NCBI GenBank assembly: GCA_905221605.1
Contig: CAJNDS010002225.1
Coordinates: forward strand, 41,001 to 105,000
Length of the DNA stretch: 64,000 nucleotides
Direction: 5' to 3'
Source of the DNA: Symbiodinium natans
Taxonomy: Eukaryota; Sar; Dinophyceae; Suessiales; Symbiodiniaceae
The notes under the pieces are model-generated. The model did no database searches. It saw only the letters and a list, made by a program, of their open reading frames with translations, and was not told the origin of the DNA. Numbering within the stretch: the first letter of the stretch is position 1; every line of letters begins with the position of its first letter. The translations under genes and the position numbers were made by a program. This document shows positions 34,801 through 46,665 of this stretch, one piece after another.

Positions 34801-37800
34801 CTCAGGAGTTGGCGGAAAACCGATCATGAAGGTGGTAGGACCAAGGCCGGGTTTTCCAGCTGTACTCCAAGCACCAAATACTGATAGCACGTCGGGTGAA
34901 GGGAGCAGTCCCCAGGTACATGGCAATGTTCATGTAGAGCACAATCGCCCTATGGACCGGTATGAGGCAGAGCGCTTGGAGAAAAGGAAGAAGGGTTTCT
35001 GCTATTGGTTCGGCAGGGGGAAAGATCGCTGCAAATTCGGTGACGACTGCAAATTCATCCATTCCGAAGATGATGTGGTGCTACATTCATATTGGTGCAA
35101 ATACTATGTGGCAGGGAGAGAATGTTTCGCTGGAAAGGATTGTGAGTTCTCGCATGATGCAACTGGTGTGAGGTGCGTCCAGTTTGCTCGGTCTGGGAAG
35201 TGTCGATTTGGTGACAGGTGTGTCTTCGAGCATGGTGTTCCGTTGGAAAAACAGAGGCCAAGGTCTCCAAGGACGCCCCCAAGGGATGGTCCAAGGAAAA
35301 AGTCTGGTGCAAATGGTGGAGAAAAGGAGATCTCTCCTGAACAGTTCGATGATGATGAGGAGGATTTTATGGTTTATGACGAAGAGACCAAGATGACGGA
35401 ACTGTTGATGGAGGCGATTTCATTTCTCTCCGGTGGCAAGCCAGATTTGGCTCGAGCAGAGGCGGACCCATTGTTCAAACTCCTGAAGTTCACTGGAGAT
35501 GCTGACCAAATGGATCAAGTATGGGTTTCGTGGACCACTGAAATGTTGTCCGTGCTGGAACTTCTCGAAGTAGTGAAGTCGTATGAGGTTTCGCTCGCGG
35601 AGGTGGAAGAATGGGTCAATGACCTGAGGATATGGTATGAGCGAGCCAATTTGGGAGAGGAAAAGGATCCCAAAAGAGGTAAAAAGAGATCCCTAGAAAG
35701 GGAGTCCAGCAAGGATATTCCTGCCGAAACAGGAGTGGTTGAGACTTCGGAGACGGAGGTTGCCGTTGAAGAAGAGAAGAAAAAGGTAAAAAAGAAGAGG
35801 AAAGCTGCAGCTATTGAAGATCCTTACACTCTCATGGTTCCAAAGCCGAAGAAGATGCCGACGATCATTGAGAAGGGTGGATCAACATCCAATGTGGTGG
35901 CTTCTGCAGTGGAAAAATCCTCGAAGACGCGCACAAAGTCAAATGTCGGTGGAAAGACAAAGAAGAGGGAGAAAAGTCAGAGTCCCAAAAAAGAAGAGGT
36001 GGTAATGGTTCAAGATCCTGAAGAAAAGGATCGTCCATCTGATGCGGATGCACCAGGGTCTGCCACTGCGAATGAAGAGCTGGGTCAATCTTGCCAGGCG
36101 ATTGAGGACGCAAAGAGAGAAGGATTGGTATCCTCAATTCAAAGGGGCGTACAGGATCCTGTTCTTACAGTTTCGGACCTGGAGTATATTCTGCTGCAAC
36201 TTCACCTCAAGATTGCCAACAATCGGAAAAAGAAGTGATTGGATGGTATGGATGAAGGGATAGTTTTTCTCTTTCTGGAGACGGGTGCGCTGGAACAGCC
36301 AATGTGCTGACAATGTGGTGGTTACTATTAAGGGTATGGAAATCCCTGATAGTAGAAGTAAGTAGCTTTTCGCGTAGCGAAGACCACGGTTTGTGGTGAA
36401 GAAGGCCAAGGAGTCTTCAGTGATGAGAGGATCATGGTGAAAAAAGATTCTCTATGGGTAGTAGGTTAGCCAATGTGCTATAATTCCGTCCTGGAAGACG
36501 TTAAACCACAACTTGCATTTCAAGCAGCTGGCTGCTGCCTTAATGGCAGTTTTTGGCCAAAAGACCTGCATCTCCAATGTGTCCTAGGAAATCCTAGGAC
36601 AGGGGGAGTGCGGAGCTGCAATTGGTATTGTAGAAAGGAGTTAGTGTTGGAAGTTGAAAGGGTTAATGAACCCGTAAACTATGTTTGGCTCAAGGATGGC
36701 CAGCCCGTCCAAAGAAAAAAGTCCGTGTTTGGGAGTGAGGGTTGGGTTAGTGCCCCTCTACTTGTGTAAGGGTGCCCCTTCCTTGTTGCTCTTATCCGTG
36801 TTCTTGGTTGTTTCTTGGTTCGATCTGGGAAATATAAGTTCAGGGCGATTAGGGGAGTTGATTTCCTTCCTTGGTTGTCCCCCCGTACCCTAAACCCTAA
36901 ACCCTAAACCCTAAACCCTAAACCCTAAACCCTAAACCTAAAGTCGGACGGGTCCTTGATCTCTTTAAGACCGTAGAGGATCGCGAGGCAGATGAACTCC
37001 AGAGGCTTTTGGGTTTTGGGGTTCGAGCTACTAGGGTATAGGGTTTAGGGTTTCGGGTTTAGGCTTTAGGGTTTAGGGTTTGGGGAAACCCTAGGGATTA
37101 GGGTTTAGGGTTTAGGGTTTAGGGTTTAGGGTTTAGGGTTTAGGGTTTAGGGTTTAGGGTTAACCCTAAACCCTAAACCCTGCGGTTTATTGGACCATTC
37201 CTAGACCCAAGAGCAAAAGGGGCTCAAAAGGAAACCTAAACCCTCAAAAAAAGGGAATAAGGGCCTACTCTGGGTCCTCCCTAAACCCTAAACCCTAAAC
37301 CCTAAACCCTAAACCCTAAACCCTAAACCCCAAACCCTAAACAGGTTCGTTCTTGCGCAAGCCGGGGGCTTCTTGGGCTTAGGAGGCGCGCCCTCCAACC
37401 TGCAGAAGAACGCGACGCTCCCGACGGCTGCCTACGCACACCTAAACCCTAAACCCTAAACCCTAAACCTTAAACCCTAAACCCTAAACCCTAAACCCTA
37501 AACCCCAACCCTAAACCCTGAACCCTAAACCCTAAACCCTAAAGAAAACTACGCAAGCCTTACGCACACCTACGCGATGGAGGCCAAGAAGCCTGCTAGA
37601 AAAGGCCGGAGGCTACTTTTCAGCTGAGCCTGTTTATTTTGTTTTCGTTCCGTTTGTTTTTGTTTCTCTTCTTGTGTTTTTTTGTTCTTGTTCAACAGAG
37701 AGAGACTCCTTTCCGCTGCTTCAGACGCGGGGCCTGCACGAAGGTGTAGAGGTGGACCCTTCTGATGGGCAGCTTCTGGATGTAGTGGTACTGGGGGTAC

Positions 37801-40800
37801 TTGGCCGGGTCCCAGATCAACCACAGGAACCTGGAACGTCTGACTTCGAAGAAATCAGGCAGGGCCCAAGATCATGGCTCTAGGCTCTAGCCTATAGAGC
37901 CGGCCCTAAACCCTAAACCCCAAACCCCCTGAACCCTAAACCCCAAGCCCTATTATTCTGTAGGTTCCTGTAGGTGCCAAAAGACTCCTTTATGGTACTC
38001 TCAGGCAACCTACGAAAAAGAAAGAGGGTCAGCGTTTCAACCTCCCAGGGCACCCCGGTTCTGGGTTTTGGAGTCCAGGGTGCTGGGGTTCTGTGGTTTA
38101 GGGTAGGGTTTAGGGTTTAGGCTTTAGGGTTTAGGGTTTAGGGTTTAGGGTTTAGGGTTTAGGGTTTAGGGTTTAGGGTTTAGGGTTTAGGGTTTAGGGT
38201 TTAGGGTTTAGGGTTTAGGGTTCAGGGGCTTAGGGTTTAGGGTTTAGGGCTTAGGGCTTAGGGCTTAGGGCTTAGGGCTTAGGGCTTAGGGCTTAGGGCT
38301 TAGGGCTTAGGGCTTAGGGCTTAGGGCTTAGGGCTTAGGGCTTAGGGCTTAGGGCTTATTGTTTAGGGTTTTGGGGTTTGGTTTAGGGTTTAGGGCTTCA
38401 TTTGACACGGAGTCTGGTGCCCGACATCTTTGGCAGAGGGTTTGGGGTTGAGGCCTTAGGGATTCGGGCTCAAGCGCAGAGGGTTTAGGGTTTAGGGTTT
38501 AGGGTTTAGGGTTTAGGGTTTAGGGTTTAGGGTTTAGGGTTTAGGGTTGAGGGTTTAGGGTTTAGGGTTTAGGGTTTAGGGTTTAGGGTTTAGGGTTTAG
38601 GGTTTAGGGTTTGGGGTTTGGGGTTTAGGGTTTAGGGTTTAGGGTTCTTTGTTTCGGGTTTGGGGTTTGGTTTAGGGTTTAGGGCTTCGTTTGACACGGA
38701 GTCTGGTGCCCGACACCTTTGGCAGAGGGTTTGGGGTTGAGGCCTTAGGGATTCGGACTCAAGCGCAGAGATGTGTTTCGTTCGATTCTGCAGACGCACA
38801 CAGAAGCCCAGCCGAACCGCTCCACTCCGAACATGAAGTGCCTGGATTGCGCCCGCTGCAGATAGGGTGTAGGGTTTAGGGTTTAGGGTTTAGGGTCTAG
38901 GGCTTAGGGCTTAGGGTTTAGGGTGTAGGGTTTAGGGTTTAAGGTTTAGGGTTTAGGGTTTAGGGCTTAGGGTTTAGGATGCTTGTGCGAGGGGCATGCG
39001 GTCGAAGAGGTTGTTACCGGTCAAGGAAGCGATGCCCATGTAGAAGAAGACGCCCTGGAGGACGGCTCGGGGAAGGAACTTCCTGGGCACGAGCAGCTTT
39101 TTAGGGTTTAGGGTGTAGGGTTTAGGATTTAGGGTTTAGGGTTTAGGGCTTAGGGTTTAGGGTTTAGGGTTGAGGGTTTAGGATTTAGGGTTTAGGGTTT
39201 AGGTTTTTTTTCTTATTTTAGGGTTTAGGGCCGGACTCAAGGCGGCTTTGGCAATGTGGCAGATAGGCCTTAACGGCAGGCCAATATTCAGCTGTTCGTG
39301 GGCACAAGTGTAGGCCCTTCCCTCTTGGAGGTTTCAGCTGGTTTTAGCCTAGGGTTTAGGGTTTAGGGTTGAGGGTTTAGGGTTTAGGGTTTAGGGTTTA
39401 GGGTTTAGGGTTTAGGGTTTAGGGTTTAGGGTTTAGGGTTTAGGGTTTAGGGTTTAGGGTTTAGGGTTTAGGGTTTAGGGTTTAGGGTTTAGGGTTTAGG
39501 GTTTTTAGGGTTTAGGGTTTAGGGTTTAGGGTTTAGGGTTTAGGGTTTAGGGTTTAGGGTTTAGGGTTTAGGGTTTAGGGTTTAGGGTTTAGGGTTTAGG
39601 GTTTAGGGTTTAGGGTTTAGGGTTTAGGGTTTAGGGTTTAGGATTTAGGGTTTAAGAGAATCCCTTGCCAAAGTGATAGAACGGTCCGTTCGCAAGCTGA
39701 GTCCAAGTTGCAGAACCGGTGCCATGAACAAGGCGCAGCCAATGAGCACGTGGATCCTTAGACACGCAGAGAACACCCAGCGACGCCAATATCCCTTGAA
39801 TGGGGACAATTCTTTGAGTCTTATCAGGGATTAACCCAAGGTTGCACAGGGGCCTGATTTCCCAAGTTCCCCGCAAAGTTCAACCGCAACTGCAAGCAAC
39901 CAGAAGCCTTGGCATCTTCACCCTGTCTGACTCAGGGCCTGAGGCCTTGTCTGAGGGTAGTTTTATGGGCCCTTAGTATGGTCTCTAACCTCCTTTAAAG
40001 GGTTCTGATGTATGGGCCCTTGGGTTCTGTAGGGTCTATAAGGGGTATATAAGGGCTAAAGAGACCATGCAACTACCCTGAGGCTTTGAGGGCTTCAGGG
40101 TTTTAGCGCAGGTTGTAGAGCGTAGGATTTCGGGCTAGGTTTGGGTGAGTAGGTGCAGTGTCCAGGTCAAGTCCGTTTCTGCCCTGAGCTCTAACTTACT
40201 TAAGTCGTGAACAAACTCGACCCCAAACCCCAAACCCCAAACCCTAAACCCCAAACCCTAAACCCTAAACCCCAAACCCTAAACCCTAAACCCTAAACCC
40301 TAAACCCTAAGCCCTAAACCCTAAACCCTAAACCCTAAACCCTAAACCCTAAACCCTAAACCCTTCACGGAAGCAATCGTAAATCGGAAACTCCCTCCTG
40401 GGAGGCGAAGTGGCCCTCAGCCCATAAGCCCTACAAACCTCCCCCAACATCCAACAACCCGAAACCTCAAGCCCTAAACCCGAAACCCTAAACCCTAAAC
40501 CCTAAACCCCAAACCCTAAACCCGAAACCCTCAACCCTCAACTCTGCGAGCCCTCAATTCCTATGAACCTGGATTTCTCAGCACGGGCCCAGGGGCAGGA
40601 AGTTCGTAGCCCGCTGCTCCACCACCTTGCGGGCACCAAAGAGCTCGGACCCGAGATTTGAGTTTCAGGTTCAGGGTTTGGGGTTTAGGGTTCAGGGTTT
40701 AGGGTTTAGGGTTTAGGGTTAGGGTTTAGGGTTTAGGGTTTAGGGTTTAGGGTTTAGGGTTTAGGGTTTAGCGTTTAGCGTTTAGGGTTTATGGCTTGGG

Positions 40801-43800
40801 TTTGGGGATTCGGGTCTAGGGCTTCTACTTCCCTAGCCCCTATACGAGAGTAAGATTTTCAATCTCACCCTGGACTTCTCAAGGAAATCGGGCAAACCCT
40901 AAACCCTAAACCCAAAACCCTAAACCCTAAACCCTGCAGGACATCGCAGCTGCACCCACGGACCCGTCCCAAACGCTGCAACCTACGCCCTACATCCCAA
41001 GCCCTAAACCCTAAACCCTAAACCCTCAACCCTAAACCCTAAACCCTAAACCCCAAACCCTCAACCCCAAAACCTCAACCCCCAACCTCAGCCGCAACCA
41101 CCCTAAGCCCACGTCTCACTGACCCAACCTCGATTTCATGGCGGGCCTACATAGAATGGGTAGCTTTGACTAGCAGAATATGAATATATTGGGGGCAGGG
41201 GAGTGGCGGGGGAGGGGAAATTTATGTAAGGGGTGCCCTGATGTCGGAAACCATCTAGGGCATGGGGATTCACGGGGGTTTAGGTTTTAGGCTTTAGGCT
41301 TTAGGCTTTAGGCTTTAGGCTTTAGGCTTTAGGCTTTAGGCTTTAGGCTTTAGGCTTTAGGCTTTAGGGTTTAGGGTTTAGGGTTTAGGGTTTAGGGTTT
41401 AGGGTTTAGGGTTTATCTAGGCTTTACACCGATACTGGCAATTATGTCGGGTCCTGCATTCATTCCCCGCTTGCCTTGGTCGGCACCTTGCGCTCACCCT
41501 GCGGCAGCTGCTTGACCTTGGAGAGGTGGTTGCGTAGAGTGCCAGCATGTATCAGCTTTCCAAAGCCTTTAGGATTTAGGGTTAAAGGTTGGGTTAAGGA
41601 CCCCTTATCCGCAACCCTGTGTGCAGTCGTGTGATCTATACTCTGGAAAGACATGTTTCCTAACTAGTAACAATGGCAACTACGCAACATGGAGAAAGTA
41701 GGTGGCCCCACTTAAGTAGTGGTCCAATTTTGGGAACTAGGGCTCTTCTAGCGTTCTCAGGTTTAGCGTGAGTTCAGGGGTCGTAGAGGCCCTATGGAGT
41801 GCTTTAGTTTAAACGGATTTGGGAGATCAAGTTCAGGGTTTAGGGTTTAGGGTTTAGGGTTTAGGGTTTAGGGTTTAGGGTTTAGGGTTTAGGGTTTAGG
41901 GTTTAGGGTTTAGGGTTTAGGGTTTAGGGTTTAGGGTTTAGGGTTTAGGGTTAACTGCAGTCAGGGGCTATGAGGCTTCGGTTCTATGCACTTCGGCGGC
42001 AACTTCGAGCAAGGCATAGGCATTCTAGACCTCCTTCCATCCCTCGATTGCGGTTAGGAGAGCTTCTAAACCCTGAACCCTGAACCCTAAACCCTAAACC
42101 CTAAACCCTGGGCATCTCCCAGGCGGAAGAGCAATGACGAAAGAGGGTCAAGGGCTGCAAACACGAAACGAGCCGGCCAGGCAGGTCACATACTGCGATG
42201 AACAAAGCATCTGAGACGTCCAGAATATGCTCCCTGATTGTACCCTGAACCCTAAACCCCAAACCCTGAACCCCAAACCCTGCACCCTAAACCCTAAACC
42301 CTAAACCCTAAACCCTATACCCCAAAACCCTAAACCCTAAAGCCCTACCCATAAACCCTAAACCTCAAACCCTAAACCCTAAACCCCAAACCCTAAACCC
42401 TAAACCCCAAACCCCAAACCCTAAAGCCTAAACCCCAAACCCTGAACCCCAAACCGCCGAGCCCTGGAGGTTCCCTTCGCGAAGCTCCGAACCCTGCAAG
42501 CCTGCGCTACCCGATTCTCCCAGAGCCCACCTGAAACCACCAAAAGACCTCCAACCCTAAACCCTAGACCCTAGCCCAAAACCCTAAACCCTAAACCCTA
42601 AACCCTACACCCTGAACCCTGAACCCTGAACCCTGAACCCCAGACCCTAACCCCCAAGAACCCCGAGCTCACCTCATAGGTGGTCAGGGAGATCACGTGC
42701 GTGATGCTGGGCACAGTGGAGGCCACGGACAGAGGGAGGCCGAGCCTGTTGGATGGTTCAGGTTTAGAGTTTAGGGTTTGGGTTTAGGGTTTAGGGTTTA
42801 GGGTTTAGGGTTTAGGGTTTAGGGTTTAGGGTTTAGGGTTTAGGGTTTAGGGTTTAGGGTTTAGGGTTTAGGGTTTAGGGTTTAGGGTTTAGGGTTTAGG
42901 GTTTAGGGTTTAGGGTTAGGTTTAGGGTTTAGGGTTTAGGGTTTAGGGTTTAGGGTTTAGGGTTTAGGGTTTAGGGTTTAGGGTTTAGGGTTTAGGGTTT
43001 AGGGTTTAGGGTTTAGGGTTTAGGGTTTAGGGTTTAGGGTTTAGGGCTTTCGAAACCATCAGAACATGCAAAGGCTCCGGAGAATGGCATTTCAGGGATA
43101 GGACTGTCTGGAGCTGCTAGAGTTCCGCTTTTGCGCAGAACGAGTGAAAGCTGCTAGGGCTCCTGTGTGAAGCCGCGAAACAGCCAGAAAAAGAGGTAGG
43201 AGCGGGGTTTAGGGTTTAGGGTTTAGGGTTTAGGGCTTAGGGCTTAGGGCTTAGGGCTTAGGGCTTAGGGCTTAGGGGTTTTGATGGATTAGGGCATGAG
43301 AGAAAGCCTCGTTTCTCCCACCGCAAAGTCTCCTAAAGCTAGGAGGGGCTCGCACCTTCCGAGCCCCACCCCACGAGTATGAACTGCAAATGCAACCTAA
43401 CACAGGGCATCTAAACCCTAGTCTCGGAATCCCTAAACCCTAAATCCTAAACCCTAAACCCTAAACCCCAAACTCGGTATCCCTGCAGATGAGTCAAGTC
43501 ACACGGCGCAGGCTGGCAGCGTCAGCGCTCCTCGAACAAACAAGTCCTTGACGGTTCTTGGCATGCCTGTAGGACATAGCTTTGTGATTACAGATAGAAC
43601 CAACTACAGTGAACATTTACCCAAAACCCTAAACCCTAAACGCCTAACGCCTAAACCCTAAACCCTAGACTCTAAACCCCAAACCGCAAACCCTAAACCT
43701 AAGCCCTAAACCCAGCGAAAATGATTGTCAAAAAGGCCCAGAATCCAGGTGATAGCCAGGCGGCTTCTCCCTTAGTGCGCAGATTTTCCGGTCTAGGTCC

Positions 43801-46632
43801 TGCATCGGACAATCCGAGCTCTTTGTGATTATAGGGTTCTTGAGGGACTCTCAGGGTTTAAGGTTTAGGGTTTAGGGTTTAGGGTTTAAGGTTTAGGGTT
43901 TAGGGTTTAAGGTTGGGGGGGTTCTTCAGGGGTAGGTACCCTAGGGAACCTTAGGGAAGCTTGGGGAGCCTTAGGGAACAGTGGGGAGTGGGAACCTTGG
44001 GTTACTGCCCCCCCTTGAACCCCCCTCTCCCTCTGGAACTTGAGAGGCGAATCCGAGCGCAACCCGAAATGCAGGCAAGCGTCAGGCCGTTGGAGGGCCG
44101 GTTGACGATGACGCTGGTCAGATTCCTTTTGCTGGGAGGCGGCTATGCCTAAACCCTAAACCCCAAACCCCAAACCCCTGAACCCGAAGATGCAAGCCCT
44201 AGAGTAGGATTAACCCGTATAGTAAGGACCCCAATAAGGTACCCCTGTTTTCGGAAACCCTCAGATTCACGAGGGTGATGAATATTGCTGTTCTTATGAG
44301 AATGAACACCTCCCTGGCCACAAAGACAACAAACACAAACCCTAAACCCTAAACCTTAAACCCCAAACCCTAAACCCTAAATCTCCTAACTTGAGCATCG
44401 CCCCCCCCCCCCCCCTTGCTATGCTCAGCGAAGCTCGACTAAACCCTAAACCCTAAACCCTAAACCCTAAACCCTAAACCCTAAACCCTAAACGCTAAAC
44501 CCTAAGAGCAAGGGATCTGCCACACGCCCCATGCGCCTCTTAGAGTACCCCCAACGCACATGTCGAGCTGCCCAGGACACGCTGCGAGGTATGGAGTACT
44601 AAGTATATCTGTCCCCTCAACTCTAACACTAAACCCGAAACCTTCCCTAAACCCTCAAGATCTCAAATCTAACATTCGTCAACCCTAACACCACAAAAAT
44701 GACGGACTCTAGCAACAAAAAGCAGCTTGCTTGCATGCAGCCGAACACAAGAAGACTGGCAGCGAGGTGCCAGAACATCAGGAATCAACTATTGTCGGTT
44801 CAAGGTTCGGACATCAACATGTACGAAGCTAGCCTACACTTTAAACCCTAAACCCTCCTTTTCAGGAGTGGTTCCAGGGGCACCTCTCTCTATTACAACA
44901 GGTATGTCTGAGAGAACGCACAACTTTGGAACATTGAACACCAGTCCTGACACAAGTTGGCAGATTTTCAAGTCAATGAGGTCATCTGAGCCTCGATCTC
45001 GTGTTATCATCCCACCCTCCTGAGCCTAAACAGCTCTTAGCAACTAGGACTTCAGATGCTGCGACTCTGTCGTGGTCGCAACAACCGCCAGCGATCTGCC
45101 AAAGACACCAAGCTCCCACCACATCCCACCACTACGCAGCTGCATCGCAGAACCGCTAAAACTCCCTGAGAGCTTGTCTCGCCCACTGGCGGCTACTGGC
45201 AGTACCTCCGTACGAGGACGCACTAAACGTGCGCATGCACTGTGCCTGCAGTCTTCTCGCACCCACAATACGCTGTACAAGTAAACAGGTTGCGGATCAG
45301 CATTTCCCGTTGGCGGGCCTTGAGCTGCTTGGGGGGGCAAACTGTCCGACCTCCCAATATCCTACCATGCTTGGAGAAATTGCTCGATGGATTCCCAAGC
45401 TCTTCAGCAAATACTATGAATTATTGGCCTATGATCGACCGGCTCTGCTATGCGTCAGGTTCTGCACGGTTCTATCGGGGCTCTCGTAAGCCTCCCCCAA
45501 AAGTCGCCTTGAAACCGGCTGCAGTTGGTTCTCCGCAGCCACAGGCTTCAAAGCGAGCAGTGTCTTCATTGAATTTAAACACCGGCTTCTTGCATGTTGT
45601 GCCTGATTTCAGCACCCATGTGCCGGAAGCTTGCGTTGGCCAGAGCACTGAGGTGTTCCCATCAGTGTCTTAAGCCTCTTCAAATATAATATTACAGCAC
45701 GGCCCAGCAGTCCAAGTAGCTTTGGCCACAAGGCGTTTCCTCAAGCAGCTACTTCGTCTTCTGGGCCGCCACAAATTGAAGACCCCCGAGTCGATTGCAG
45801 AAAGGGGCGCTGATGACTCATAAGATAAGTGACATGGAAGATTGGGCCGGGGATTTTTTCCTTGTTTTTTCAGTTTTTTCTTATTTAAAAATACCACCAC
45901 CTGGAAAATTGGGCAAGCTGGTGACAGCTGCACGCGTGTGCGTTCGCGCGTGCGCCGCTGTGCACATCCGGTGGTTTGCACACACTCCTCGCAAGAACGA
46001 ACGTGTCACCTTCTTCCCGCCTCGTGCTGCCTTAAGCTCATTAGATTAGATACTGGCCACACATGTACATCAGGCAACGCTAATCTAATGATGTCTATTT
46101 GCGGGCCGTGCACCTGCGCACAGTGTGGAACGGCGCGCGTACATTGGTACTCATGTAATTCCCCGCAGCTGCACACCGCCCGCAAGCACACGCTTCACCG
46201 CATACCTGCCCTACGCGCAACACCGCTGCGCACACGCACACGCTCCGCCGTGCACGCACACCGCCTCGCGCGCACGTAGATGCTTCGCCGAGCAGCTGCA
46301 CGCAGACTTCCACACGCACGCACAAGCCCCCCCCCCCCCCCCCTCACGCAGCTGCCTGCAGGCACACTCCCTCGCAAATGCAACTGTCACCTTCCAAGGC
46401 CTCCAGGTGTCTATTTTCGCGGGGTGTGCCTATTTTAGAACCCCTATCCTCCGCGTCTTGCTCTTGAATCTATGGAAATCTAAAGCAATGTCCTCCCCTA
46501 CCAAGGGCGCCAAGGATTCTGCAATCTGCCCAAGACTTCTGCGGCGCGGACGTCTTTTGATCGGGCAGCACGCAGCTTATATATACATATATATATATAT
46601 AAACATATGCATGTACATATACATATACATAT

Positions 46633-46665
<33 letters not shown>

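Larger units (their letters stand above)
28062..36887 (+). mobile_element. LTR retroelement without recognisable pol
   Basis: 8,826 bp with 279-bp direct terminal repeats (28,062-28,340 and 36,609-36,887) that differ at two positions, so insertion is recent. Both LTRs start TG and end GTA. The flanks CCCTA (28,057-28,061) and CCCTA (36,888-36,892) fit a 5-bp target duplication, although the target is itself CCCTAAA repeat. A primer-binding site (GGTTATGAGCCCA) adjoins the 5' LTR and a polypurine tract (AGGACAGGGGGAG) the 3' LTR. Three long ORFs fill the interior. I see no YxDD reverse transcriptase, RNase H, DDE integrase or aspartic protease motif. It sits antisense in SLC4 intron 22. Best read as a non-autonomous element carrying RNA-binding-protein ORFs and mobilised by another element; a highly diverged pol cannot be excluded by eye. 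Confidence 0.9.

Noticed and set aside
29286-36409. Minus-strand frames of 60-170 codons within the retroelement
   Set aside because: Shadows of the three long plus-strand ORFs.
28062-36887. Interpretation as an ordinary host gene flanked by a chance duplication
   Set aside because: Matched LTR lengths, primer site, polypurine tract and target duplication together indicate an LTR element.
28062-36887. Autonomous copia or gypsy element
   Set aside because: No reverse transcriptase, integrase, RNase H or protease motif seen in any of the three ORFs.
37570-37824. 84-codon minus frame and 69-codon plus frame
   Set aside because: Both overlap SLC4 exon 21 in other frames; the spliced reading explains the conservation.
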